From contig JANQFK010000033.1 of the NCBI GenBank assembly GCA_028277885.1, forward strand, positions 62,001 to 126,000: a stretch of 64,000 nucleotides of DNA. The letters run 5' to 3'. Positions 51,954-61,060 of the stretch are shown here, piece after piece. The position numbers were made by a program, and so were the translations under genes. Position 1 is the first letter of the stretch. Every line of letters starts with the position of its first letter. Source of the stretch: Myxococcota bacterium (lineage in GTDB: Bacteria > Myxococcota_A > UBA9160 > UBA6930). A model generated the notes under the pieces. That model made no database searches. It was not told the DNA's origin and worked only from the letters and a program-made list of their open reading frames with translations.

Positions 51954-51959
51954 TTAGAT
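51954..51959 (+). promoter_or_regulatory. candidate -10 box of ileS
   Basis: TTAGAT ends nine bases before the ileS ATG, the only AT-rich hexamer in the 71-base gap. The predicted transcript would begin about at the ATG, so no T-box or other leader fits here. Confidence 0.4.
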
Positions 51960-51968
51960 TCCGGCCCC

Positions 51969-54900
51969 ATGGCGAAGCCCTATCCCGAGGTGCCCCAGCA
52001 GCCCGACTTCCCCGCCATCGAGAAGCGGGTGCTCGAGAGCTGGCGGCGGGACCGGACCTTCGAGCGCTCCGTCGAGGCGCGCCCCGAGGGTCCGACGGAG
52101 TTCGTCTTCTACGACGGCCCGCCCTTCGCCAACGGTCTGCCCCACTTCGGCCACCTGCTCACGGGCTACGTGAAGGACATCGTGCCGCGCTACCAGACCC
52201 TGCGCGGCCGCCGGGTGGAGCGCCGCTTCGGCTGGGACTGCCACGGGCTGCCGGCCGAGATGGAGGCCGAGAAGGAGCTCGGCGTCTCGGGGCGCGCGGC
52301 GATCCAGGAGTACGGGATCGAGCGCTTCAACGACTACTGCCGCGGCTCGGTGCTCCGCTACACCGAGGAGTGGCAGCACTACGTCACCCGCCAGGCCCGC
52401 TGGGTGGACTTCAAGAACGACTACAAGACCATGGACCTCTCCTACATGGAGAGCGTGCTGTGGGCCTTCAAGCAGCTCCACGAGAAGGGCCTGCTCTACG
52501 AGGGCGTGCGCGTCCTGCCCTACTCCTGGGCCTGCCAGACCCCGGTCTCGAACTTCGAGACCCGCCTCGACGACTCCTACCGGGAGCGCCAGGACCCGGC
52601 CATCACGGTGCGCTTCGAGCTGGTGCCCGAGGCGGGAGACGACGTGCCCATGGACGTGCTGGCCTGGACCACCACGCCCTGGACCCTGCCCTCGAACCTG
52701 GCCCTGGCCGTGGGCCCGGAGCTCGACTACGCGGTGCTCGCGCTCGACGGGCGCCGGGCGATCCTCGGCGAGGCGTGCCTCGCCAAGTACGAGGCGGAGC
52801 TCGGCGACGCGCGCCGCGTGGGCACCGTGAAGGGAAGCCAGCTCGTCGGGCGCCGCTATCGGCCGCTGTTCCCCTTCTTCGAGGGCACCGAGAACGCCTT
52901 CCGGGTGCTGGGCGCCGAGTTCGTGGACGTCGAGGAGGGCACCGGAGTCGTCCACATGGCGCCGGGCTTCGGCGAGGACGACATGGAGGCCTGCAGTGCG
53001 GTGGGGATCCCCGTGGTCTGCCCCGTCGACGACGCCGGCTGCTTCACCGCCGAGGTGCCGCCCTTCGAGGGCATGCAGGTCTTCGAGACCAACACCCCGA
53101 TCACCCGCGAGCTGCGCGAGCGCGGCCGGCTGGTGCGCCACGAGAGCTACGTGCACAACTACCCGCACTGCTGGCGCACCGACACGCCGCTCATCTACCG
53201 GGCGCTGAACTCCTGGTACGTGGCGGTGAGCACCTTCCGGGAGCGCATGGTCGAGCTGAACCGGCAGGTGAGCTGGATCCCCGAGCACGTGCGCGACGGG
53301 CTCTTCGGCAACTGGCTGGCCGGGGCGCGGGACTGGTCGATCAGCCGCAACCGGTTCTGGGGCACCCCCATCCCGGTGTGGAAGAGCGACGACCCGAGCT
53401 TCCCGCGGGTGGACGTGTACGGCAGCCTCGAGGAGCTGGAGCGCGACTTCGGCGTGCAGCCCGCGGACCTGCACCGCCCCTTCATCGACGAGCTGGTGCG
53501 CCCGAACCCCGACGACCCGTCGGGGAAGGCGATGATGCGCCGCATCCCCGACGTGCTCGACGTGTGGTTCGACTCGGGCTCCATGCCCTTCGCCCAGCTC
53601 CACTACCCCTTCGAGAACCGGGAGCGCTTCGAGCAGCACTTCCCGGCGGACTTCATCGTCGAGTACGTGGCCCAGACCCGGGGCTGGTTCTACACCCTGA
53701 CGGTGCTGGCCACGGCGCTCTTCGACCGGCCGCCCTTCCGAAGCTGCATCTGCCACGGCGTCACCCTGGCCGAGGACGGCAAGAAGCTCTCGAAGCGCCT
53801 GCGAAACTACCCCGACCCCGAGGAGGTGTTCGAGAGCCACGGCGCCGACGCGCTGCGCTGGTACCTGGTCTCCTCGCCGCTCCTGAAGGGCGGCGACCTG
53901 CGGGTCGAGCAGGACGCCAAGCCCATCGGCGACGTCGTGCGCAACGTGCTGAACCCGATCTGGAACGCCTGGTACTTCTTCGCCCTCTACGCGAACACCG
54001 ACGGCATCCAGGCGGGCGCGATGACCCGGCCCGAGCGCGTCCTCGACCGCTACGTGCTGGCCAAGACCCACGAGCTCGTGGTGGACCTCACCGCGCTGAT
54101 GGATGCCTACGACGTCCCGGGCGCCTGCCAGCGCATCGTGTCCTTCCTGGACGCCCTCAACAACTGGTACATCCGGCGCAGCCGCGAGCGCTTCTGGAAG
54201 AGCGAGAAGGACGCGGACAAGCGCGACGCCTACGACACGCTGCACACCGTGCTCGCCACCCTGTGCCGCGCCGCCTCGCCGCTGCTGCCGCTGCTCACCG
54301 AGGAGATCCACCGCGGCCTCACCGGCGAGGAGAGCGTCCACCTCGGCGACTGGCCCGACGCCGCGGCCCTGCCCGCGGACCCGGACCTGGTGGCGGACAT
54401 GGACCGGGTGCGCGACGCCTGCTCGACCGCGCTCTCCCTGCGCCGCTCCCGGGACGTGCGCGTGCGCCAGCCCCTGCGCCGGCTGGTGATCGCGGGTCCC
54501 GGGGTGGAGCGCCTCGCCCCCTACGTGGACCTCGTCCAGGACGAGGTGAACGTGAAGGAGGTGGTGCTGAGCGAGGAGATCGGCAGCTACGCGAACTTCC
54601 GCCTCCAGGTGAACGCCCGGGCCGCGGGGCCGCGCCTCGGACCCGATACCAAGCGGGTGATCGCGGCCTCGAAGAAGGGCGAGTGGCGCGCTCTCGACGA
54701 CGGAAGAGTGGAGGTCGCGGGCCAGGTGCTCGAGCCCGAGGAGTTCGGCATGCGGCTCGAGCCCGTGGAGGGCGTGGCCTGCCAGGCCCTAGCCAGCAAC
54801 GACATGATCGCGGTGCTCGACTTCGAGCTCTCCGGGGAGCTGGTCCAGGAGGGCCACGCCCGGGACCTGGTGCGCCTGGTCCAGCAGGCGCGGCGCGAGG

Positions 54901-55118
54901 CGGGGCTGCACGTGGCGGACCGCATCGAGCTCGCCCTCGAGGTCTCGGACGAGCTGCGCGTGGCGGTGGACGCGTTCCGGGACTACCTGGCCGAGAACGT
55001 CCTCGCGACGCGGATCGACCTCGACGGCCCCCTGGGCGCGCCGGCCTTCGAGCAGGAGACCAAGCTCGCCGGGGAGCCGGTGCGGATCGCGCTCTCCAAG
55101 GTGGCCGGGGCGGGCTAG
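51969..55118 (+). CDS. ileS: isoleucyl-tRNA synthetase, type 2 (eukaryote-like)
   Basis: 1049-residue cytosolic enzyme charging tRNA-Ile. The class I HIGH motif reads PHFGHLLTG (His59, His62), followed by RFGWDCHGLPAEMEAEKELG. The editing domain occupies about 190-400, and the second signature is KKLSKRLRNYPDPEEV (KLSKR at 606-610). The wording of both motifs, and the lack of the C-terminal zinc finger of usual bacterial IleRS, place it in the eukaryote-like IleS2 group, some of which resist mupirocin. ATG 51969. pqqB starts three bases after its stop, so the pqq genes probably share its transcript. Confidence 0.97.
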   Translation: MAKPYPEVPQQPDFPAIEKRVLESWRRDRTFERSVEARPEGPTEFVFYDGPPFANGLPHFGHLLTGYVKDIVPRYQTLRGRRVERRFGWDCHGLPAEMEAEKELGVSGRAAIQEYGIERFNDYCRGSVLRYTEEWQHYVTRQARWVDFKNDYKTMDLSYMESVLWAFKQLHEKGLLYEGVRVLPYSWACQTPVSNFETRLDDSYRERQDPAITVRFELVPEAGDDVPMDVLAWTTTPWTLPSNLALAVGPELDYAVLALDGRRAILGEACLAKYEAELGDARRVGTVKGSQLVGRRYRPLFPFFEGTENAFRVLGAEFVDVEEGTGVVHMAPGFGEDDMEACSAVGIPVVCPVDDAGCFTAEVPPFEGMQVFETNTPITRELRERGRLVRHESYVHNYPHCWRTDTPLIYRALNSWYVAVSTFRERMVELNRQVSWIPEHVRDGLFGNWLAGARDWSISRNRFWGTPIPVWKSDDPSFPRVDVYGSLEELERDFGVQPADLHRPFIDELVRPNPDDPSGKAMMRRIPDVLDVWFDSGSMPFAQLHYPFENRERFEQHFPADFIVEYVAQTRGWFYTLTVLATALFDRPPFRSCICHGVTLAEDGKKLSKRLRNYPDPEEVFESHGADALRWYLVSSPLLKGGDLRVEQDAKPIGDVVRNVLNPIWNAWYFFALYANTDGIQAGAMTRPERVLDRYVLAKTHELVVDLTALMDAYDVPGACQRIVSFLDALNNWYIRRSRERFWKSEKDADKRDAYDTLHTVLATLCRAASPLLPLLTEEIHRGLTGEESVHLGDWPDAAALPADPDLVADMDRVRDACSTALSLRRSRDVRVRQPLRRLVIAGPGVERLAPYVDLVQDEVNVKEVVLSEEIGSYANFRLQVNARAAGPRLGPDTKRVIAASKKGEWRALDDGRVEVAGQVLEPEEFGMRLEPVEGVACQALASNDMIAVLDFELSGELVQEGHARDLVRLVQQARREAGLHVADRIELALEVSDELRVAVDAFRDYLAENVLATRIDLDGPLGAPAFEQETKLAGEPVRIALSKVAGAG

Positions 55119-55121
55119 CCG

Positions 55122-56015
55122 GTGCGAATCCGCGTGCTCGGCTCGGCGGCCGGCGGCGGGCTCCCCCAGTGGAACTGCGGCGGGCCCAACTCGGTGCGCG
55201 CGCGGGCCGGCGACCCCGACGTGCCGGCCCGCACCCAGCCCTCCCTCGCGATCTCGGCCGACGGCGAGCGCTGGTCCCTGGTGAACGCGAGCCCCGACGT
55301 GCGCCAGCAGCTCGCCGACTTCCCGGGCCTGCACCCGCGCCCCGGCACCCGCGACCTGCCGCTCGACTCGGTGGTGCTCACCAACGCCGACCTCGACCAC
55401 GTGGTGGGGCTGCTGGTGCTGCGCGAGGCGCTGCCCTACCGGGTGGTCTCCACGGCCTTCGTGCGCGACGGGCTCCTCGACCACAACGCCTGCTTCCGGC
55501 TGATCGAGCCCGCCTGGGGCACGGTGGCGCTCGACGAGCCCTTCTCCCTCGACCGCAAGGGGGAGCTCGAGGCGAAGCTCTTCCCGGTGCCGGGGAAGGT
55601 GCCGGGCTGGCTCGGCGGGCTGGCCACCAACCACCCCGGGGCCACCACCGGGCTGCGCGTGACGGACCTGCGCAGCGGGCGCCGGCTCGTCTACGCACCG
55701 GGCCTCCGGGAGCTCGACGCCGGCACCCGGGCGGAACTCGCGGCCGCCGACCTGCGCTTCGTGGACGGGACCTTCTGGACCGCCGACGAGTTGCTCGCCA
55801 TGCGGCCCGGCGCCCCGGACGCGCGCGCCATGGGCCACGTGCCGATCTCAGGCCCCGACGGCAGCCTGGCCGCGCTCTCGGGCCTGCCCGGGCGCAGCTT
55901 CTACGTGCACGTCAACAACACCAACCCGATCCTCGACCGCGCCTCGCCCGAGGCCGCGCGCGTGCGCGAGGCGGGCGTCGAGATCGCCGAGGACGGCGCG
56001 GAGCTCGAGCTGTGA
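55122..56015 (+). CDS. pqqB: PQQ biosynthesis protein PqqB
   Basis: 297-residue metallo-hydrolase-fold enzyme that hydroxylates the tyrosine moiety of the PQQ precursor. The start MRIRVLGSAAGGGLPQWNC, NASPDVRQQL, TNADLDHVVGLLVLRE and the end YVHVNNTNPILDRASPE are diagnostic. As in other PqqB proteins the DLDH motif replaces the classic HxHxDH. GTG 55122 follows ileS after three bases. It is coupled by GTGA to pqqCD. No pqqA peptide gene fits anywhere around it. Confidence 0.97.
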   Translation: MRIRVLGSAAGGGLPQWNCGGPNSVRARAGDPDVPARTQPSLAISADGERWSLVNASPDVRQQLADFPGLHPRPGTRDLPLDSVVLTNADLDHVVGLLVLREALPYRVVSTAFVRDGLLDHNACFRLIEPAWGTVALDEPFSLDRKGELEAKLFPVPGKVPGWLGGLATNHPGATTGLRVTDLRSGRRLVYAPGLRELDAGTRAELAAADLRFVDGTFWTADELLAMRPGAPDARAMGHVPISGPDGSLAALSGLPGRSFYVHVNNTNPILDRASPEAARVREAGVEIAEDGAELEL

Positions 56016-56920
56016 GCCGCACCGGGCTCGAGGCGCGGCTGTCCGCGATCCTCGACGAGCGCTACCACGACCGCCATCCGTTCAACCTGCGGATGCACGA
56101 GGGCCGGCTCTCGCGCGAGGAGATCCGCACCTGGGTGCGCAACCGCTACTACTACCAGACCCGCATCCCCATCAAGGACGGCCTCATCCTCGGCAAGGCC
56201 GAGGACCCGGAGTTCCGGCGCTCCTGGATCCGGCGCATCCACGACCACGACGATCCGCGCGGCGGCCTCGAGCGCTGGCTCGCCCTGGCGCGGGCGGTGG
56301 GCCTCGACGCCGCCGAGGTGGCGTCCCTGCGCGACGTGCTGCCGGGCGTGCGCCGCGCCTGCGACGAGTACGTGGAGTTCGTGGAGTCCCACGACCTGCT
56401 CGAGAGCGTGGCGGCCTCGCTGACGGAGCTGCGCGCCGGCGGCCTGATGGCCCGGCGCATCGCCGCCTTCGAGACCCACTACCCCTGGGTCGAGCGCGAG
56501 GGCCTCGCGTACTTCGAGAGCCGCACCCGGCAGGCGCCCCGGGACGCCGAGGAGGGCCTCGCCCACGTGCTCGAGCACGCGCGTAGCGAGGCCGACGCGG
56601 CGCGCTGCGCCGCCGCCCTCGAGCGCAAGTGCGAGATCCTCTGGGCGCTGCTCGACGCCGTCGAGTGGGCGGGCCGCCGGCCCCGGCTGGCGGGGCGCGC
56701 GCTGCTGCGCGACGAGCCCGAGCCCATGGTGGTGCTCCCCGAGCGCGCGGTGGAGCTGAACGAGACCGGCCGCCACATCCTCGGGCTGTGCGACGGCGCG
56801 CGGGGCATGGCCGCCATCGCGAGGGAGATGCGGGCGCGGCACCCCGACGCCGAGAGCGTCGAGCGCGACAGCTACGCGTTCCTCCAGGCGATGGAGGCCG
56901 TCGGCGTCCTCGAGTCGTGA
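56012..56920 (+). CDS. pqqCD: PqqC-PqqD fusion protein
   Basis: 302 residues. Residues 1 to about 220 are PqqC, the cofactor-free oxidase that completes PQQ (HPFNLRMHEGRLSREEIRTWVRNRYYYQTRIPIKDGLIL, HDHDDPRGGLERWL, THYPWVEREGLAYFESR). Residues about 225-302 are PqqD, the PqqA chaperone (PRLAGRALLRDEPEPMVVLPE, LNETGRHILGLCDG). A natural pqqC/D fusion is known in Methylobacterium; here it is likewise one frame. GTG 56012 overlaps pqqB and the stop overlaps pqqE, both as GTGA. Confidence 0.96.
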   Translation: MSRTGLEARLSAILDERYHDRHPFNLRMHEGRLSREEIRTWVRNRYYYQTRIPIKDGLILGKAEDPEFRRSWIRRIHDHDDPRGGLERWLALARAVGLDAAEVASLRDVLPGVRRACDEYVEFVESHDLLESVAASLTELRAGGLMARRIAAFETHYPWVEREGLAYFESRTRQAPRDAEEGLAHVLEHARSEADAARCAAALERKCEILWALLDAVEWAGRRPRLAGRALLRDEPEPMVVLPERAVELNETGRHILGLCDGARGMAAIAREMRARHPDAESVERDSYAFLQAMEAVGVLES

Positions 56921-58026
56921 GCGCCGCCGCCCCGGAGCGCCCCCCGCGGCTCTACAACCTGATCGCCGAGCTCACCTACCGCTGCCCGCTGGGCTGCCCG
57001 TACTGCTCGAACCCCGTCGCCCTCGGCGACTTCCCCGAGGCCCTCGCGGCGAGCGCCTGGGTCCGGGTGTGCCGCGAGGCCGCCGCCCTCGGCGCCGTGC
57101 ACGTCGGCCTCACCGGGGGCGAGCCCACGGCCCGCAGGGACCTGGCGGAGATCGTGGCCGGCGCCGCGGCGGCGGGCCTCTACACCCACCTCGTGACGGC
57201 GGGGACGCCCGTGGGCCCCGACGGGCTGGCCCTCCTGCGCGAGGCCGGGCTGCGCAGCGTGCAGCTCTCGGTGCAGGACGCGGAGGCCGCCGCCTCGGAC
57301 GCGCTGGCCGGCACGGCCTGCTTCGACGCCAAGCGCGCCCTCGCCGGGGCGACCCGGGAGCTCGGCCTGCCCCTCACCCTGAACGTCGTGCTGCACCGGC
57401 ACAACCTCGGCCGGGTGCGCGAGCTCGTGGCCCTGGCCCGGGCCTGGGGGGCGGAGCGCCTCGAGCTCGCCAACGTGCAGCTCCACGGCTGGGCGCTGCG
57501 CAACCGCGCGGCGCTGCTGCCCACCCGCGCCCAGCTCCGGGAGGCGGCGGCGGTGGTCGAGGCGGAGCGGGCGCGCGGTGCGAGCCCCGAGATCGTGTTC
57601 GTGCTGGCCGACTACTGGTCCGACCGCCCCAAGCCCTGCTCGGGAGGCTGGGGCCGGCGCCAGGTGGTGGTGACCCCGGACGGCCGCGCGCTCCCCTGCC
57701 ACGCCGCCGCCGAGCTGCCCCTCGAGTTCTGGCGCGTCACCGAGCGCAGCCTCGGCGAGTGCTGGGCCGACGCGCCGGGCATGAACGCCTTCCGGGGCGA
57801 GGCGTGGATGCCCGAGCCCTGCCGCAGCTGCCCCGAGCGCGGACGCGACTTCGGCGGCTGCCGCTGCCAGGCCTTCGCGCTCACTGGCGACGCGGCGCGC
57901 ACGGACCCGGCCTGTCGCCTGGCGCCGGACCACGAGCGCGTGCGCGAGGCCCGGGAGGCGGCGGAGCGGGACGGCACCGAGGCGGACGACGCGATCGCGT
58001 GGGTGCCGCGACGGGTTCAGCCGTAG
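56917..58026 (+). CDS. pqqE: radical SAM protein PqqE
   Basis: 369-residue radical SAM/SPASM enzyme that links Glu and Tyr within PqqA. The SAM cluster motif RCPLGCPYCSNP is near residue 20, and LTGGEPTARRDL follows. The SPASM region has PCSGGWGRRQVVVTPDGRALPCHAA and CRSCPERGRDFGGCRCQAF for auxiliary Fe-S clusters. GTG 56917 overlaps pqqCD. It needs the PqqA peptide and PqqD, and only PqqD is in the window. It converges with the M50 protease gene, overlapping it by ten bases. Confidence 0.97.
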   Translation: MSAAAPERPPRLYNLIAELTYRCPLGCPYCSNPVALGDFPEALAASAWVRVCREAAALGAVHVGLTGGEPTARRDLAEIVAGAAAAGLYTHLVTAGTPVGPDGLALLREAGLRSVQLSVQDAEAAASDALAGTACFDAKRALAGATRELGLPLTLNVVLHRHNLGRVRELVALARAWGAERLELANVQLHGWALRNRAALLPTRAQLREAAAVVEAERARGASPEIVFVLADYWSDRPKPCSGGWGRRQVVVTPDGRALPCHAAAELPLEFWRVTERSLGECWADAPGMNAFRGEAWMPEPCRSCPERGRDFGGCRCQAFALTGDAARTDPACRLAPDHERVREAREAAERDGTEADDAIAWVPRRVQP

Positions 58027-58709
58027 CCGTACTGCATGCCCGGGTAGAGCAGGTTCACCGCGAAGAGCTGGATGCTCGGGAACACGCGCCCGATCAGCAG
58101 GAACGCCACGATGATCCCGCCCAGGGCGAAGGCCGGCTGGGCGAAGAACTCCTGCACCTGGCGCGCCTGCTCCTCGGGAAGCAGGAGCGAGAGCACGCCG
58201 CTGCCGTCGAGGGGCGGGAAGGGCAGCAGGTTGAAGACGAACAGCAGCAGGTTCAGGGTGAAGAGGATCGAGACCACCGGGACCAGCGACGCCCACACCC
58301 CGTCGCCGACGGCGTCGGTCAGGTGGGTGAAGCTGATGGACGCCGGCGCGCCGAACACGCCGGCCCACATGCCGGCGCGGATCGCCAGGGCGGCGACCAG
58401 CAGCAGGGCGAGGTTCGAGGCCGGCCCGGCGAGGGACATCCAGCCCGCGCGACGCGGGTGGGCGTGGGCCCAGGCGGGGTCGTAGGGCGTGCTCGCCCAG
58501 CCGATCATCCAGCCGCCCAGCGCGTAGCTGAGCAGCGGGAACACCACGGTGCCGAAGGGCTCGCGCCGCACGTGGGGGACCGGATCCAGCGAGACCTGGC
58601 CGCCGTGATAGGCGGTGAGGTCGCCCCCGCGCAGGGCCGCCCAGGCGTGGCTCGCCTCGTGGACCGTGAGCGAGAAGAGCAGCACCACGTACCACACCAC
58701 GCCCAGCAC
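58017..58709 (-). CDS. M50 site-2 protease family membrane protein
   Basis: 230-residue zinc metalloprotease of the membrane. The HExxH motif VHEASHAW (His17, Glu18, His21) lies in TM1 and the third ligand in FPPLDGSGVL. About five helices. No PDZ domain is present, so it is the small non-SpoIVFB type. GTG 58709 is the only start before the first helix. Its position after pqqE recalls that PQQ maturation needs a protease, but PqqF/PqqG belong to the M16 family, so I treat the proximity as chance. Substrate unknown. Confidence 0.87.
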   Translation of the reverse strand: MLGVVWYVVLLFSLTVHEASHAWAALRGGDLTAYHGGQVSLDPVPHVRREPFGTVVFPLLSYALGGWMIGWASTPYDPAWAHAHPRRAGWMSLAGPASNLALLLVAALAIRAGMWAGVFGAPASISFTHLTDAVGDGVWASLVPVVSILFTLNLLLFVFNLLPFPPLDGSGVLSLLLPEEQARQVQEFFAQPAFALGGIIVAFLLIGRVFPSIQLFAVNLLYPGMQYGYG

Positions 58710-58784
58710 CAGGGTGTCCGTGCTCCAGGCTTCCAGACCGAGGCTCCCGAGGGGCGGAGGAGAAAGCGGGCAGCATAACGGTCC

Positions 58785-58799
58785 GGGGCGCGACGCCCC
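58785..58799 (+). repeat. hairpin upstream of the trehalose gene
   Basis: GGGGCG-cga-CGCCCC, a perfect 6-base stem 11 bases before the GTG at 58811. It could fold in the 5' leader and affect translation. No other regulatory signal is visible in the 101-base gap. Confidence 0.45.
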
Positions 58800-58810
58800 A
58801 GGCAGACGCC

Positions 58811-61054
58811 GTGCTGCGCGGCTACCTTGACTCCGTGGCGCGCCAGGCGGAGAAGGCGACGGAGACGAGACGGAGCGCCGGGGGCGAGAGCCCCCTCGTG
58901 GTGGTGAGCAACCGCCTGCCCTTCACCGTCACCCGCAGCGCCCAGGGCCTCGAGCGGCGGCCCTCGCCCGGCGGCCTGGTCTCGGCGCTCGATCCCGTGC
59001 TGCGCAAGCGCGGCGGCACCTGGATCGGCTGGGCCGGGCTCGAGCTGCGCGAGGGCGAGCGCATCCCCGCCGACCACGACGAGTACCGCATCGCCGGCGT
59101 CCCCCTCAGCGACGCCGAGATCCAGCGCTACTACCACGGCTTCTCCAACCGGACGCTGTGGCCCCTGTGCCACTCGCTGCCCGCCCTCGCCCGCTACGAC
59201 CGCCGCGACTGGCTCGCCTACGAGCGCGTGAACCAGCGCTTCGCCGACGTCACCGTCGCCCAGGGCGACGGCTCGGCGGTGGTGTGGATCCAGGACTACC
59301 ACCTGATGCTGGCACCGGAGCGCATCCGCATGGGCGCGCCCGACACGCGGCTCACCTTCTTCTTCCACATCCCCTTCCCGCCCTACGACATCTTCCGGCT
59401 GTGTCCCTGGGACCGGGAGCTCCTCCAGGGCCTGCTCGCCTGCGACCTGGTCGGCTTCCACGTCGAGGGCTACGCCCAGAACTTCCTCGACTGCGCGGAG
59501 CGGCGCCTCGGCGCGCGCGTGGACCGCAAGAACCGCCTCGTCGAGTACGGCGACCTCACCAGCCAGGTGGGCGTCTTCCCCATCGGGATCGAGTTCGACG
59601 CCTACGAGGACGCGGCCCGGAAGGCCAGCGACCCCGGCCGTCGCCCGCGCGAGCGCGTGGTCCTGGGAGTCGATCGCCTGGACTACACCAAGGGCATCCC
59701 GAACCGCATCGGCGCCTTCGAGCGGCTCCTCGAGCTGCACCCCGAGCACCGCGAGAACGTGACCTTCCTCCAGCTCGCCGTGCCGAGCCGCTCCCAGGTG
59801 GCGGAGTACCGCGAGCTCAAGCGCGAGATCGACGAGCTCGTGGGCCGGGTGAACGGGCGCTTCGCCTCCGCGTCCTGGTCGCCCATCCGGTACCTGTACC
59901 GCAGCGTGCCGCGGGACCGGCTCGCGGCCATGTACCGCGACGCCGACGTCGCGCTGGTGACGCCCCTGCGCGACGGCATGAACCTGGTCGCCAAGGAGTA
60001 CGTGGCGTGCCAGGTCGGCGAGCCCGGCGTGCTCATCCTGTCGCGCCTGGCGGGCGCCGCCGAGACCATGCGCGAGGCGCTCTTCGTGAACCCCTACGAC
60101 GTCGAGGAGACCGCCGAGGCGATCCACCGCGCCCTCACCATGGATGCCGAGGAGCGGGCGTCGCGCATGGCGGCCCTGCGCCGCCGCGAGCGCCGGGACG
60201 ACGTCGAGGCCTGGGTGCAGAGCTTCCTCGAGGCCGCGGCGGAGAGCCACGAGAGCCTGCAGCCCGTCACCGAGGACGAGGTGGAGGGCTGGCTCGCCGG
60301 CTACATCCGCGACTACCGGCTGGTGCTGTTCCTCGACTACGACGGGACGCTGACCCCGCTGCGCGGCCACCCCTCCGAGGCGCTGCTCTCGCCGGAGATG
60401 CGCAAGGCCCTGGAGCGCTGCGCGGAGCGCGACGACACCGAGGTCGCCATCGTGAGCGGCCGCTCCATCGGCGACATCCAGAAGATCGTGGGGCACCCGG
60501 AGCTCATCTACGCCGGCAACCACGGCCTCGAGATCGAGGGGCCGGGGGTGGAGCACTTCCGCCACGACGACCTCGTGCACTACCGGGAGCGGGCCGAGAG
60601 CCTGGTGGAGCAGCTCTCGGAGGTCGAGGAGCGCGGGGCCTGGACCGAGGCCAAGGGCCCGACCCTGACCTTCCACGTGCGCGCGGTGCCGGAGAAGCTG
60701 CGGCCCGAGATCCTGGATCGCGCGCGCCGCATCATGGCCGGCGCCGGCTACCAGCCCCGGGACGCCCACGCCGCCCTGGAGGCGCGGCCTCCCATCGGCT
60801 GGGACAAGGGACGCGCCGTGCTCCACATCCTGCGCGACCGCTTCGGCCCCTCCTGGTCCGAGAAGGTTCGCGTCATCTACGTGGGCGACGACGAGACCGA
60901 CGAGGACGCCTTCCGCTTCCTGGCCGGCCTCTCCCTCACCTTCCGGGTGGGAAGCGCCGAGACGCTGACCGCGGCGACGCGCCGCCTCCCCAACGTGGCC
61001 GCGGTGCGGGCCCTGCTGGAGTGGATCGCCGGACGGCGCAGCCCGGACCGCTAG
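58811..61054 (+). CDS. otsAB: bifunctional trehalose-6-phosphate synthase/phosphatase
   Basis: 747-residue fusion. Residues about 28-480 are a GT20 OtsA domain (VVVSNRLPFTVT, PGGLVSALDPVL, WIQDYHLMLAPERIR, GVDRLDYTKGIPNRI, TPLRDGMNLVAKEYVA) making trehalose-6-phosphate from UDP-glucose and glucose-6-phosphate. Residues about 490-745 are an OtsB HAD phosphatase (FLDYDGTLTPL, IVSGRSIGDI, GDDETDEDAFRFL). The cytosolic product trehalose protects against osmotic and drying stress. GTG 58811 or GTG 58835 starts it. TSUP and EEP genes follow closely (six bases, then overlap). Confidence 0.96.
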   Translation: MLRGYLDSVARQAEKATETRRSAGGESPLVVVSNRLPFTVTRSAQGLERRPSPGGLVSALDPVLRKRGGTWIGWAGLELREGERIPADHDEYRIAGVPLSDAEIQRYYHGFSNRTLWPLCHSLPALARYDRRDWLAYERVNQRFADVTVAQGDGSAVVWIQDYHLMLAPERIRMGAPDTRLTFFFHIPFPPYDIFRLCPWDRELLQGLLACDLVGFHVEGYAQNFLDCAERRLGARVDRKNRLVEYGDLTSQVGVFPIGIEFDAYEDAARKASDPGRRPRERVVLGVDRLDYTKGIPNRIGAFERLLELHPEHRENVTFLQLAVPSRSQVAEYRELKREIDELVGRVNGRFASASWSPIRYLYRSVPRDRLAAMYRDADVALVTPLRDGMNLVAKEYVACQVGEPGVLILSRLAGAAETMREALFVNPYDVEETAEAIHRALTMDAEERASRMAALRRRERRDDVEAWVQSFLEAAAESHESLQPVTEDEVEGWLAGYIRDYRLVLFLDYDGTLTPLRGHPSEALLSPEMRKALERCAERDDTEVAIVSGRSIGDIQKIVGHPELIYAGNHGLEIEGPGVEHFRHDDLVHYRERAESLVEQLSEVEERGAWTEAKGPTLTFHVRAVPEKLRPEILDRARRIMAGAGYQPRDAHAALEARPPIGWDKGRAVLHILRDRFGPSWSEKVRVIYVGDDETDEDAFRFLAGLSLTFRVGSAETLTAATRRLPNVAAVRALLEWIAGRRSPDR

Positions 61055-61060
61055 CGGCGC

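Noticed and set aside
51954-51968. T-box or riboswitch leader for ileS
   Set aside because: Only 71 bases separate ileS from the divergent gene and the likely -10 is nine bases before the ATG, so no leader RNA fits.
58017-58709. M50 protease as the PQQ maturation protease
   Set aside because: Known PqqF/PqqG belong to the M16 family. The gene is on the opposite strand and converges with pqqE.
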